DNA from: Sesamum alatum | Taxonomy: Eukaryota; Streptophyta; Magnoliopsida; Lamiales; Pedaliaceae | NCBI GenBank assembly: GCA_034509735.1 | Contig: JACGWO010000005.1 | Location: 28,364,479 to 28,428,478 of the forward strand | Direction of reading: 5' to 3' | Length of the DNA: 64,000 nucleotides | Shown: piece after piece, positions 43,103 to 54,901 of the stretch | Position numbering within the stretch: position 1 is the stretch's first letter | How the letters are laid out: each line of letters begins with the position of its first letter | Position numbers and translations under genes: made by a program | The notes under the pieces: generated by a model | The model's input: only the letters and a program-made list of their open reading frames with translations | What the model was told of the DNA's origin: nothing | The model's database searches: none

Positions 43103-43169
43103 TATATATCTTTTTTATTTTCATTTTTACGGGTAGTAATATTATGGCTTAATCTTATGCCATCAACCT

Positions 43170-43241
43170 GGGCATTTGGTCTAGTGGTATGATTCTCGCT
43201 TTGGGTGCGAGAGGTCCCGAGTTCGATTCTCGGAATGCCCC
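43170..43241 (+). tRNA. tRNA-Pro(TGG): tRNA-Pro (anticodon TGG), second copy
   Basis: All 72 nt are identical to 36546-36617: the same cloverleaf, anticodon loop TTTGGGT, A box and B box. A T6 run begins at 43242, immediately after the gene, as terminator. The 5' flank shares blocks with the first copy (GATTAGAGTTATA; TTTAAAACAT), so gene and flank were duplicated together. Confidence 0.97.
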
Positions 43242-44327
43242 TTTTTTACGTTTTTATTTTTCGTATATTCTGTGAAAATAGATAAATTACAGCCAACCCC
43301 CTAAATTTTGATATAATACCAAAATCAGGACATTAATAATTTTTTATACGACAAATTACCCACCCGTATCGATAGTAAAGAACACAGATAGGGCCATATT
43401 TGCATAGTGCGGCGCCACCAAACACACGGCCGTCGAGAGAGCGGTGGTGGAGGACTACAGCTCCGATCTTTATCTTTCTTCGTCGGTTCTTGTCGTCTCA
43501 AAGGTAGTCTCTTTCCTCCTTGATGTGTTTGGAAGTAAAGATTGAACTTTTTCTTTCTTTTTTTTTTTACTTGATTAAGCGTGGAAAGCTGAAATTCGCG
43601 GCGGGTTATTCGCATTTTGCGGTATGTTTCGGGGGTAAACCTACTCTGAATTATGGGATTGATTGAGTGGAAGGAATGGTTGGGGTGTTGATGTGTTAAT
43701 CAGTGTGGGAGCGCTCGGGAAAGGTGTTAAAAGGACAAGCTGAATATTTGAAGTCAAAGAAACTTTTTTTTTTTCAAGCACTGGAAAGTCTTGTAATTGA
43801 GTTTATCTTGAGGGCTTAATGTCTATATTTTTTATTGCAAGTTTTCTCGAATTAAATTGTGGGTACTGAGGGTTAAACAATAAATGTTAAGGAGATTGGA
43901 GATTTTATGACATCGTAATGGTGTTCCTGTTTGGCATAGTTTCTCATTTTCTGGGATCTCTAAACATCTTCTTCTTCTTCTAGTAATTATTGGAGGTTAG
44001 GAGCATTGCTCTAATGTTTATGCTTGGAATTTTAGTCAATTTTTACATTTCATATGTCAGACTTTTTTGCTCTTACAAATTTATGGATATGGATTGGTGT
44101 TCTGGTAAATTGTATGATCTAATACCCTATTGATGCATTAAATATTACTTTCTATAATTTACTAAAATGACTTATGAGAATCAACATTTTGTTTAATTAT
44201 AATGAACACCATTTTGTACGAATTACCCAATCTAGTTAACATTGTTAGACAATCTTGGACTTAGAACCTTTATTAGTTATACTTATTCCTGTAACACTGG
44301 TTCTTGGTTGTTGCATAGTAAGCGGGA

Positions 44328-45003
44328 ATGATGAATTTCACGGCTTCGGTATGTAGAAGGTTAAGTATCAGGGATTTGACGGCGAGTACGGCTGTTTACA
44401 ACTCTGCCAGTGGTAAAACTTATCTTGCTTTTACCTGGAAGTCTATAATTTTGGACAGGATAGTTTAAATGGTTTAAGTTTCTTAAACATTGTAGATGTA
44501 TCTGGGGAAGGATTGAGCTTGATTTTCAGGCGCTGGGCTACCAAGAAAACAGCTGGTTCCACAAAAAATGGCCGTGACTCGCTACCAAAGAACCTTGGGG
44601 TTAAAAAATTTGGTGGAGAGGTGAGATAGCATGAAACTGAAGAGTGAAACATTTTGTTAATTGTACACTTGAGTCTTCACAGCAGACTCTCTTCCCAGTT
44701 CCCCTTAAATATTCAGACAAAATTCTCTTATTTAATGCTATGATAAATGATTGAATAATCATGCAGAGAGTGATACCTGGAAACATAATTGTTCGTCAAA
44801 GGGGCACCCGTTTCCACCCAGGAAATTATGTTGGAATCGGGAAAGATCACACTCTTTATGCTTTAAAGGAAGGTTGTGTCAAGTTTGAGCGCCACAAGCT
44901 GACTGGCCGCAAGTGGGTTCATGTCGAGCCAAAGGAAGGTTATGAAATCCACCCTGTCTACGCGAGCTCTGGAGCAGCTCCTAAGGTGCAGACAGCAGCT
45001 TGA
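44328..45003 (+). CDS. Mitochondrial 50S ribosomal protein bL27m
   Basis: A component of the large mitoribosomal subunit near the peptidyl-transferase centre. Exons are 44328-44412, 44496-44620 and 44767-45003, giving 148 aa. The N-terminus [17 protein letters not shown] is a mitochondrial presequence. The mature part begins [18 protein letters not shown] and contains the bL27 signature [27 protein letters not shown] and [19 protein letters not shown]-terminal tail of ~45 residues beyond the bacterial core is typical of the plant mitochondrial form. Two tandem ATGs (44328, 44331) could serve as start. A 5' UTR intron runs 43504-44318, with the first exon upstream of 43503. Confidence 0.94.
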
Positions 45004-46254
45004 GTTTGTTTTATATAGATGTAAGCTTTCTCCTTATAGCAATTTTTTGTTTTGTCCCTCTAGTAAGATGCCTGCAACTAAATTATGAGGCAGATGTTAT
45101 ATGAAAAAAGAATATTCCAATCTTCCGTTTTGTTCATATCTGCAGTCTACTGTTAAAACTACTTTAGTGGCAGTTTAGTCATAGAATAATTTTTATTGAT
45201 ATGACGAGTTGGCTGCCAAATTTGCATATGCCTTAACAGAGACCAGAAACATCATTTTGTCAAAGAGTTAATGCACATGAAAAAAGGATCTCCAGGTTAG
45301 GATCAACACCATCTTCAAACTGACATGGCTTTTGTTAAGTCTGTTATAGTGATGTCTTTGTTAGTTCATGCGACTACTAGTCAATTTGATGGTTCACACT
45401 ATTATCATGTCTTGGATTTACTAAGGTATTGAATGTTTGGATACACTACTCCAGTTAGGACAGTGATATGCCATGAACTAAATTTGGGTCATTCTAAATG
45501 AGTCAATAAGCGGCGACTCCATTCTCAAGTAAGAAAAAGAATAATGAGACTAGTTCTTGCTGAAGTGTAGGCATATTAGAAAGGCCGAAAGATCCATAAT
45601 TTATGAAAATTATATTGTACCTCCACAATCATGTATATTACATATTTACCTAATGGCCCGAGGAAAATCTATAATGTAATAGTTAATTTTTTAAAAGTGA
45701 AAACTGACTGTTTTTATATCCTTAAATCTTATGAGCAGTCTCTGTAATCATCATCCATTGAAAGTACGACTGCTAATGCTTCTTCTTGAAATAACTGGTA
45801 AAATGCAGCTAAAAGTGAAGAATTCAGATTATTTACAAGGAAGGAGAAAGAATACTAAGTTGTAAAGATGTACAATTGAATAGTTTCCATCTTCCTTTCT
45901 ATGCCTTTAGTCCTGTTAGAACATATTCTATGTATAATGTACACGAAACCTCTCTCTCTCTCTCTCTAGTAAAGATCAATAGAACAGTAAACATTAAACT
46001 CAACTTCCTTCAGCCAAAAAGAAAAAACCATAGAAAATGATTGTCGGGTTGGGGGAAAATTACCTAGCACCCTAGATAAACGAATGAGATAATCATAAGA
46101 GATACATTTTGACGCAGAAACTTAAGAGAAGATTGTTATAATTTCAAGAGGAGGATATGGCCAATAATATACATTAATTCATACAGAAGGTTAGTGTGAC
46201 TACAATTTTGTGCTAAGCAAACATTATGAAGCAATATGGTTTGGAATAGTTTAC
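45004..46254. other. Downstream flank of bL27m, no gene seen
   Basis: The first ~200 bp should be the bL27m 3' UTR. A (CT)n run lies at 45952-45967. No coding frame was recognised; the last exons expected for the adjacent AAA-ATPase pseudogene are not found here. Confidence 0.5.
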
Positions 46255-47930
46255 CTTGGCTTTAGAATGAATAAAATCATCCAAGTTGAGTGGTCTCAAC
46301 GCTGGAACTCCTTCAGACATGTTACCCTGTAACAAGATTACCATCACAAATACTAAGAAAAGAGATATAAGCTTTCGCCCTTTAAGGCCACAACCATCAC
46401 AAATACTGAAGAAAGATTTAGCCACAATGCTGCTAAGAATGTTTCAACGCAAGGAAGACAGCAATGTCCTTGGAGAGACCCTTTTGGTTTTACCTCAAGA
46501 ACACTCCTAAGTTTATCTTGCTTTTAATTTCATCCGACACCTAGTTCTCAGTGATCATCGTGTTTATCTTTCTTACAAAGTTTACGTTTTCTGTAGGTCT
46601 TAGAAACATACTAGGACATGGACGAAGCAAAGAAGAAATAAAGAAAAATACCCAAGATTAGTGAACCTTCTCTTAGTCTTAGCATTTTCCTAAACTTCCT
46701 CTCTGATCCTCAGGAACAGGGTAAAAGTGTAATTTAGAATTTTTCTAGGTTCAAGTAGAGTTCACCAGTTGCAGATATTCATCAAAAGGACACAAAGAAG
46801 AATCTGATTATTCATGCAGACATGTATTTTTATGATTTAGACATGAGAAGGAGCTTCTAAAAACTATAATAATTGTAGGATCTTGCAGTAGTTACCTCGC
46901 TTTCTGCTCTTAGTAGTTAATAGTTCTTGGACAGATCTATATGCTGCAGCAACGCTGAGATTCTAGACATACAAAACCCCATGAAAAGAGAAGTTCAGAC
47001 GCGGGTAGAAATCAGCGTATCTAGACAGTATGAAACTCGACACATTACCTTAAGATCGCTCCCAGAATAACCTTTTGTAGCGTATGCAAGCTGTTCAAAA
47101 GGAAACCCTGATTCCAGATTTTCTTGAGCTAGAAGTACCTTGAGTATTTCCAGACGAGTTCCTGCATCTGGTAGGTCTACAAAAATCCTAACAGAAACAG
47201 AAACATAGTCTGTCAGAGTTGGGAGTTCCCCAGGAGTATTCCACTTACTTTTAATATGGTTAAGGATGAACAACACATGTTAGAAATAAGTCCTGCAATA
47301 GAAATAGAAGTAGAAGTAGACTTTCTTGGCATGCGGTGAATGACCGCATCATCGTCTAGGACAATTGGCCTATTTGTGGCACCAAGAACAAGGATTCTCT
47401 GGTTGTCATTTGACCTCAACCATCATCCCAAACTACCATAAACTCATTTAGCATTCTCTATTTCTGTAGTCATCATGGCTGCGACACCAAGCAAACTGTC
47501 AACCTGCATGCAGATGCAAAAGTTGTAATGAAGCAAAGACAAGATTGGCCGGCCGCTATATGGTCCGTTGTAGCTGGCTCGTATCTGAACAGGTAACGAC
47601 TCTGGGTGCCGAGACTGTCATACTTACCTCGTCAATAAAAATAATAACTACAGGAGCAAGCTTGGTGGCAGCAATGGAGAAGACGGCCCTTGTAAGTTTC
47701 TCTGATTCCTCAACCCGCTAAATTAGAAGGAAGCAAAAACGTCGAAAACGTTGGAAGACTTGGACAAAGGGAGTTTACATGTGATAGTGTCAAAACATCG
47801 AAGAACTATTTCACCTAACATAGATGTAAGGGATGAAAAAGGAACGCTGACAAAATTAGCCATCCCTTCTGTTGCAAGAAGGGTTTTTTCCAGTTCCTGG
47901 TAGCCCAGAAAGTAGTATCCCTTTGCCAGG
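46255..47930 (-). pseudogene. Decayed AAA-ATPase (MSP1/spastin-katanin type)
   Basis: On the minus strand, exon-like blocks follow the order of plant AAA-ATPases of the MSP1/DAA1 group. The blocks are Walker A (GILLSGLPGTGK, ending 47930), RVEESEKLTRAVFSIAATKLAPVVIIFIDE (Walker B, 47628-47717), EVDSLLG..., RILVLGATNRP...DDAVIHRMPR, VDLPDAGTRLEILKVLL...GYSGSDLK, NLSVAAAYRSVQELL, and LRPLNLDDFIHSKAK (to 46255). Coding is broken: frameshifts follow the P-loop Lys and lie on both sides of NEFMVVWD, where the frame also meets stops. Walker A has Leu for Pro (GLPGTGK). The N-terminal half and the C-terminal exons are absent. Splice sites are mostly still GT-AG, so the copy arose from genomic DNA, not by retroposition. 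Confidence 0.85.
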
Positions 47931-48462
47931 CTGACAGAAGATGATAGCATTGTTTAAAAACCCAAGTTGCAAGAATTTGCATATTAAGAATAGCTACTAG
48001 TATAGCGACCCACACGCAGCAAAAGTTGACCAACGGGAACAAAAGCCTCAAATTAAAAAAGTACATGCAAGACTAATATTTTTTTCTGGCAATATTTGCA
48101 AGCTCCGGCGATCAAAACTGCAAAAAAATTAATAAGCTACATGATCTATTTACTATTTTAGAAAAATAAAAATTAAATGCCAAAATACAAAGAAAATTGG
48201 ACGAAATTGCATTTTATCCTAATATGCTACGACCAAATGAATATAGTATTTGCACAATTTAAAGGAATAATTACATTTACATCCTCTCACCTATTGGTCT
48301 TTCACACAAACACGTATTAAATACTGAAATGTTCCTACCCCGTATTCCTTTCTTGAGATGAAAATGCCATTCATTTCTGCAAATCAATTACAATCATAAG
48401 GAACAAATCACTCTCAGAAGTTGTTCTAGCAAGATCATCAGCATTCCAATTCAAATTACGCA
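47931..48462. other. Intergenic between pseudogene and LINE fragment
   Basis: No gene recognised. A stretch near 48255-48320 (AATAATTACATTTACATCC) resembles the family E element ends at 24.3 kb. Confidence 0.4.
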
Positions 48463-48798
48463 TTATCTGAATGAAGAAGCCCTTCTACCTTCATTCTGAG
48501 ACCGGCCAGCGGAATAGCCCAGCACAAGTTCCGCACCGGAGGGATGGAAAAGATTACGGACGTCGGCCTCGTTCCATCTACCATCCGAGCCGTCAAGGAG
48601 TGAGCTGACCCTATCACCATCACTCGTGTTCAGTGGTCGAATAAGGGGCTTGAAAGTAAACAATCTCGGGAGCCATCTATCGGACCAGGTCCTAGTAGTC
48701 TGCCCATTGCCCACCCGCCATCTTGATCCGACCACACGGAGGTGCCACAAAAAATCTGCCACCATGCTCTTGATTTCAGAACGAGGTTTTGCTAACCT
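48463..48798 (-). mobile_element. Non-LTR retrotransposon (LINE) fragment
   Basis: The minus-strand frame encodes GSRWRVGNGQTTRTWSDRWLPRLFTFKP followed by RWNEADVRNLFHPSGAELVL. This is the segment that follows the reverse transcriptase in plant LINE ORF2 proteins, just before the RNase H/zf-RVT region. Reverse transcriptase and endonuclease are absent. Its upstream part is cut by the hAT MITE starting at 48799. Confidence 0.8.
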
Positions 48799-49323
48799 TA
48801 GGGGTGGCAACGGGGCGGATTTGGGTGGACCGGCACCGGCACCCGATGGGTTTTGTGTCGGGGCGGGTTTACCCAATTATTTTTATTTTTTCGTTTGTTC
48901 TATAAATATATATTAAAAAAATTTAACATATCAATTAATACAAAGAAAATTGTTCGTGGCCTAACTCAAATATTCAAGTTCGAAAAACACATTTTCAAGT
49001 AAAAATGAAATAGTTCATAGTAAAGCAACTCAAACAATTCATAGCAATTATGCATTAGTAATAACTTTTTCATCTTCCTCTTTATCAAGTATTTTTTAAA
49101 ATAATTTTTAATTCATCAATTGTTGAACAAGTACTTAACAATAAATAAATAAAATAATATTTCAAATTATTATCTCGGGCGGACCTTAAGGACTAGGGAC
49201 TCGTCCAGACCCATGCCGATCCTAATTTTTAGGATTCACTACCCGTCCCACCTTCAATTTTTTGAATTCAAATCCGATCCTAAGATTTGATTCTGCCAGA
49301 TACGGGTCTAATTGTCACCCCTA
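48799..49323. mobile_element. hAT-type MITE, copy 2, inserted in the LINE fragment
   Basis: This 525-bp element starts TAGGGGTGGCAACGGGGCGG and ends ATTGTCACCCCTA. The 8-mers GCTAACCT (48791-48798) and CCTAACCC (49324-49331) agree at 6 of 8. Internal blocks (AATTGTTCGTGGCCTAACTC; AATTCATCAATTGTTGAACA) match copy 1 at 38411. Confidence 0.78.
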
Positions 49324-49530
49324 CCTAACCCATATTCAAATAACATATATACTCCTAGTCCCATCGCAGTATTTCACATATAGTATTCACACCCAAATAC
49401 GAATTAAGCAATAAAATTTGCAACAGAGAGCAAAGCTAAATATAAATAAATAAAACTTGAATCTTTCAAGAATAAAATTTCCAAAAAGAAAGAAATTGAT
49501 TTTCATCACATAAAAAACACATCAAATATA

Positions 49531-49680
49531 GGGTAAATTACAGCCACCTCCCATAAGTTTTGACATAATTACGAATACCTCATCGTTATTTTCATTTGAG
49601 AAGAGTATTTATAATTTTCCAAATAACGATAAATATTTATAATTATGGCAAGTCTCAACAGAATTAACTGTAATTTATCA
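49531..49680. mobile_element. Family A MITE, strongly deleted, perfect 9-bp TSD
   Basis: Only 150 bp remain between the ends GGGTAAATTACAGCC and CTGTAATTTATCA. Identical 9-mers TCAAATATA flank it (49522-49530, 49681-49689), so the short form itself transposed. Confidence 0.85.
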
Positions 49681-49689
49681 TCAAATATA

Positions 49690-50059
49690 ATACAAGAAAG
49701 CTAGAACAAGAAAAACCCAAACTCCTCTAACTAGAGCCCTAAATTAAAGCATCAACTTTTCCTAATTCAATGTCAATATCATGAAATTTTTTTGTCCGAA
49801 TCAAGTTTGGCCGAATCAAATCAACTTTTCCTAAGTGTATGTGATTGGTCACTTTCTTTGAACTATACACCAATCACATGATAAGTATATTTCACTTATC
49901 ATATAATTAGTTCATATTTGGTTGATCCGAACTAAAATTTTCCCAATATCACTGCTCTGTTGAATTTAATGTTCATGCATCCTTTAGTTCATTATCCCGA
50001 CATGCATTGCAAACGATTAACGTAAATTTTTCAGAAAAGAAAGCTGACCTTTGCTTTAG

Positions 50060-50104
<45 letters not shown>

Positions 50105-50600
50105 TCATTTCTTTTTTTTTTTTTTTTGCTTCGAAAAAGCGAAAACTGAGGGAGTGGAGTTCATGGGTGACTGTTTGTCTGTCTATGCAGAATTTCTTTT
50201 ACTATTGAAAGGGATAATTTTTACTCAAATTGGGTCTAATCAAATTAATCAATTAAACTATACTTGTCAACGTGATTGATCGTTTTTATTGAACTGTATA
50301 CAAATTATATAGTAAAAATATTACAATTACCATATAATTATTTTTTGAACTGAACACCAACCAAGAAGTGTATTACAATTCTCATATAATTAGTTTAAAT
50401 TCGGTGAACTCCTATTCGAGTTAGGATTTCTCATCTTAGAAGGAATAAAACTAACCAGTTTCCTTATTGAAGTTACCTTTCTTTTGAATGGATTTTTTTT
50501 TTTATTTTGATTAATAGATATACTAAAGTTACTTGTAGAATAAGTTTTAGATTAAATATTTTATTTTAAATCACATTGTTTTTTTATATTTCGATTAATA
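49690..50600. other. Intergenic with a (CT)n microsatellite
   Basis: No gene recognised. A CT dinucleotide run lies at 50061-50097, followed by T-runs to ~50128. Copies of a phrase like CACCAATCACATGATAAGTAT and its variants occur near 49868 and 50300-50400. Confidence 0.6.
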
Positions 50601-51023
50601 GGATTAAATGTATTTTTGATCTCGTAATTTAGGTTATTTGATGTTTTCATTCTTTAACTTTCTAGAGTAGCATTTTGGTCATGTATCTTTTTAATTTTTG
50701 CAATTTCAGTCATTTTGTTCGTTGGAGTTCACCTCTACCAGCGAGAAGGGTGAACTCCGACAAAAATATGACTGAAATCGTGAAAACTAAAAAGATGTAG
50801 GACCAAAATGCTACTCTAGAAAGTTAAAGGACAAAAATCGGCCAATATAAACAAAAGCCCCAATTTTAGAATGCATGTATTTTTCCAACGAGAAGGGTGA
50901 ACTCCGACGAAAGAAAAAATTAAAATTATGAAAATTAAAAAGATACGAGACCAAAATCCAACCATAAAAAGTTAAGAAAATGCCAAATGACCTAAGTTAT
51001 GCGTTCAAAAATGCATTTAAGCC
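50601..51023. mobile_element. Mutator-type MITE, family B, second copy
   Basis: This 423-bp element begins GGATTAAATGTATTTTTGAT and ends ATGCATTTAAGCC. 9-mers CGATTAATA (50592-50600) and TGATAAATA (51024-51032) agree at 7 of 9. Internal order is the same as in 8244-8685, including opposed GGTGAACTCCGAC phrases. Confidence 0.8.
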
Positions 51024-51496
51024 TGATAAATATATACACTCAAGTTACTTGTAGAATAAGTTTGGGATTGGATTTTTTTATTTTATGTCGCATTTTTTTA
51101 ATAAGATTAATATATATACACTGAAGTTATTTGTAGGAAAAAATTTGAATTAGATTTTCTATTCAAATATATTGTATTTTTTATTCTAATTAATATATAC
51201 ATGTCATGTGTAAAATTTTGCCTTAAATAAAATCAATGACCTAATTTTTGTACACGTACTATATATATATATTAAATACAACAGAAGATGCAATATAATT
51301 TAGAAAAAAAAATCCAATTCTCGCTTGGATTCGCAATAAAAGCTCTCAAAATCAGTTTCAAAACTCAATTACGATGATAAGAGCATTTGAAGATCTATAT
51401 TTAAAGTCAGTTGTCGTTAATCGTGATATTGATGGCGTATGATAACTTAAAGTATAATCACTTTTTGCATAGTTGAAACGCAATAAATACCAGTGA

Positions 51497-51660
51497 TGCA
51501 TAATTTAGTTGGTGGACTTGAGCCCTGTATCCAAAAGGTTATAAGTTCGAGTTCTACCAGTATGTGCGTATGTCTATTTTAATAGTTGTTATATTGGTTT
51601 ACTGTAATAATATTTATTTATTAGTTATGTATATTTAATATTGATAATTGTCATATATTG
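51497..51660 (+). mobile_element. tRNA-derived SINE-like element
   Basis: A-box-like TTTAGTTGGTGGACTTGAG and B-box-like AAGTTCGAGTTCTACCAG are properly spaced. The tail TATTGGTTTACTGTAATAATA is shared with 62395-62512. Ends are not sharply defined. Confidence 0.6.
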
Positions 51661-52229
51661 ACAAGTGAAAGGGAAAAATTATAATTTTAGTCATGAAAGT
51701 ATAGGGGGTGGCAATTTGGTCATGTAATTAAAAAAATTTGAGCCTTGAGGACAATTCTGCTAAAAATTCATAAATTGACCGAAAAAATGCAAGTACTACA
51801 CACGTGACACTAATTTGTGTCGAAAATTCATAAATGGCTGAAACAACACAATTAAAATATAATAAAAGAATACAATATTTTTCAAATAAAAAATCCAATC
51901 CGCTTTTGCCGGTGAAGGAGATACTTTTTTTTATTTTCTTTTTCTACTAATTCTATTATTTATTTAGTTATTTCCTTTATGGGAAAATACAAGCGTCCTC
52001 CTATAATTATGTACAAAACATTCTCATGTGAAAAAAAAAATATATCTTCATATTTTTATAAAATTGAATCAAAATACCCCTATCGGGGTAGTATAGTGCA
52101 CGCATCCCTTTTATGATTATATATAATTTTTTAAAATAAAAATATTATTTTCTATATAAACATTTATAATATTATTGTATATAATATAATAATATTTATA
52201 ATAATATATATATATATTTTATATTAAAA

Positions 52230-52410
52230 AATATCAAACCCAACCTCCTCACCCACCGCCACCGCCACTGTCGCCCCATCCCCTTCCCCTTCCCCTCCCC
52301 CTCCCCCTACCCCTCCATTCCCGTTGCTGCCCTCCCCTTATCCCTGTTACTACCCCACCACTTCCTCCCCCCCACCCCCACCCCCCTCCTTGCCGTCTTC
52401 TCTCTCTAAA
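52230..52410. repeat. C-rich low-complexity island
   Basis: This is a ~170-bp tract of CCCC-rich sequence, including CCCCTTCCCC and CCCCTCCCC units and a CTCTCTC end, in DNA otherwise about 80% A+T. The opposite strand has many G4-type runs. No frame through it is conserved. It resembles in composition the GC-rich core at 63.0 kb. Confidence 0.65.
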
Positions 52411-53229
52411 TATAATTTTAATTATATATATTATTATATTATATATATTTTTAATTATATTATATGTAAATATATAATTTTAAATTAATATGTTGAGTTA
52501 AATTCAATAAAATCTTGGCCATAAATCTACTAGTCAAATTTGGACCTTAAATTTAAATCAGATCGATCAATTATTCAATTCTTAAATAAAGTGAACATGT
52601 AATTTGATAATTAAAATTTTAAAAAAGTAAAAAGGGCATGAAAAACCCAAAATCGGATGACGGGGTCTTCTTGCTTCATTTTAAAAAAGACAATAAATAA
52701 ATTATTATTTTTTTATAAGGGAGTAAATTGCATTTATCTCTTTCCTTTATTCATTCTTTCTTTCTTTCCTTTTTTTTTTATTTTTTTTTATAAACACTCT
52801 TTAATTTCTTTCTCCCTAAGCATCGGAATTAGGCAAGTAGAAAAGCATTAAGTATTATCATAAAACAATAAATAAAGAGGCCTACGAGAAGTAGAATACT
52901 TTTATACGCGTATTTATACACGTATGTATACGTATACTCTCCTTATCTTGAATTAGCCGACAATAATTATGCATACTTACCTCCTTACTTAATTACGTGC
53001 ATCTTACGACTTAAGATATATATAATATTTAATTAATAATTCTTATCCCCTCAAAATTTTAAATATTTATATTGAGATACATGTACGAACAATCATATAA
53101 TATTATGTAACATACTATATTAAAATTATATTATAATATAATATTGAATCGCACGTGAAGCCATGGGCGTTCATTATTTATTGCAGTATATTATAATTTA
53201 TTATTCATATTTGTGTTTATATTTAAATT
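52411..53229. other. AT-rich intergenic DNA
   Basis: No gene recognised. It contains (TA)-rich runs at 52425-52470 and T-rich runs at 52764-52790. Confidence 0.5.
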
Positions 53230-53788
53230 CACTAGAAGAAATTTAATATTTAACTATGACGAATCATTATGGTTAAAAATAAATTATCGTAGTAATTATT
53301 CATTGACTACGGCCACGTAAGGGTTGTTGGCCGTGGTTTTGCAAGCGTGGTTAAAACATTTGTCATGACTCATAACCGTAATAAAAATAGTTTTCTCGGT
53401 GGACAATTTAAGTTTTTGCATCAATTTTTATTTAATCATGATTAATAATAATTATTTATCACTATTTTAGTGGATAGACCACTAGAAAAAAAATCAATTA
53501 TTAGTTACATTTTTAATGACTATGGCAAGAAACTGCGGTAAATAACTATGATTAAATAAAAATCATTGCGAAAATTAGCTTTTTCACCATAAAAAATTTA
53601 TTTGCCACGGCTAAGAACCGTGGCAAAAATATTCGTCATGGCTTTTAGTCATGACAAATGTTTTAACCACCCTCGCAAAAACCACGACCGAAAACCGTTG
53701 CTTGGCCGTGGTCAATGACTATTCGCTACGAGTATTTAGTATTAACCATGGTAATTAGCTGTGGTTAAATGTCATATTTATTGTAGTG
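53230..53788. mobile_element. CACTA-like MITE with large inverted repeat
   Basis: The left end CACTAGAAGAAAT and the right end TTTATTGTAGTG match CACTA (En/Spm) termini. Inside, long arms are inverted, for example GGCCGTGGTTTTGC with GCAAAAACCACGACC and AAAACATTTGTCATGAC with its complement. Most of the 559 bp could form a hairpin. A 3-bp target duplication is not evident. Confidence 0.65.
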
Positions 53789-54124
53789 GACAAATAAAAT
53801 TGTAGTCAATAATAAATTTTCTGCTCAAGATTGCAGCTATAAAACAACAAATCCCTTATGGTATCCAATCTTTTTTATTACTAAAAATCCTTATAACCTA
53901 TACATGAAATAATTACCCATTTAAGGTAATTTCACTCATCAACCCATGTTTGATTACACAATTATCACTTAATATCCTAAAATTATTATAATAACTTTAG
54001 TTTTATTTATTATTATTTTAATCTTGTTTTATTTATTACATGGCAAAATAAAATTTAAAGAGGCTATCCAAATATGTGCATATATATTATTTACTTAGAC
54101 AGCCTATTTTTCTATTTTATTATA

Positions 54125-54420
54125 CTAGTCATTGTGTGGCACGCTGTCTCTGCATGCATAAAATAATATTTTTTTGTACTTTAAAATGTATTATTATAAA
54201 TAAGAGCAAAATATAAATCAATACACCACGTTAGAAAAGATAAAAAAAGAAAGAAAGAAAAGTAACTAATTTATCAATTAATATAAAATTTGAAAGTTGA
54301 ATAAGTTAGTTATATTATCAGTTGAAGAACATTTTTGACTTTGCAAAAAAATGGTGTAGCGGTGCCATTAATCGCCGTTTTGTGAGTGTAGAGGGCCTTT
54401 TCTTTTTATATTAGTATAGA
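54125..54420 (-). mobile_element. Small non-autonomous Helitron, intact ends
   Basis: On the minus strand it starts TCTATACTAATATAAAAAG after A and ends CTAG before T, exactly the Helitron rule. The 296 bp have no coding capacity. The last 30 nt contain a GCATGCA stretch that can pair weakly. Closest relatives are 42811-43102 and 13998-14271. Confidence 0.82.
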
Positions 54421-54452
54421 TATAGACATAGATTTGTAAAATAAGAAAAAAT

Positions 54453-54901
54453 GGGTAAATTGCACCCACCTCTCCTGAAGTTTGATATAATTACAAATAT
54501 CCTATCATTGTTAAAAAAATTACAAATACCCCATGACTTTAACGTTCATATAACAACGAGCCAATTTCGCGGGCTTTCCATCCAATTTTTATGATGAACA
54601 GTCTAAAATGCCATTTTGAATTATAAGTTATAGTTTTATATATTTTTAAGAATTTTTAAAAATATTTTTATGAATTAATATTCTGTGTAAATTATTTATT
54701 TTATTCACTCTCATTTTTTTATATATATTTTTTGAAAAAAATAAAAAATTCAATCAAGGTAAAGTAGTACGTTTTACATCTCAGTTCAGAGACTACATAA
54801 TTAATTTTCATTTAAGGGGGGTATTTGTAACTTTGCAAATAATGAATATGTATTTGTAATTATGTCAAACCTCATTCGAGTTAGTTAGCAGTAATTTATC
54901 C
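54453..54901. mobile_element. Family A MITE
   Basis: This ~449-bp element has ends GGGTAAATTGCACCC and GCAGTAATTTATCC. 9-mers AGAAAAAAT (54444-54452) and TAAAAAAAT (54902-54910) agree at 7 of 9. Confidence 0.72.

Noticed and set aside
48799..48876. Pro/Gly-rich N-terminus of the frame at 48463-48876
   Set aside because: This portion is translated from the end of the hAT MITE, not from the LINE.
50007..50279. 90-aa frame with Leu-Ser repeats
   Set aside because: It is created by the CT microsatellite and T-runs at 50061-50128.
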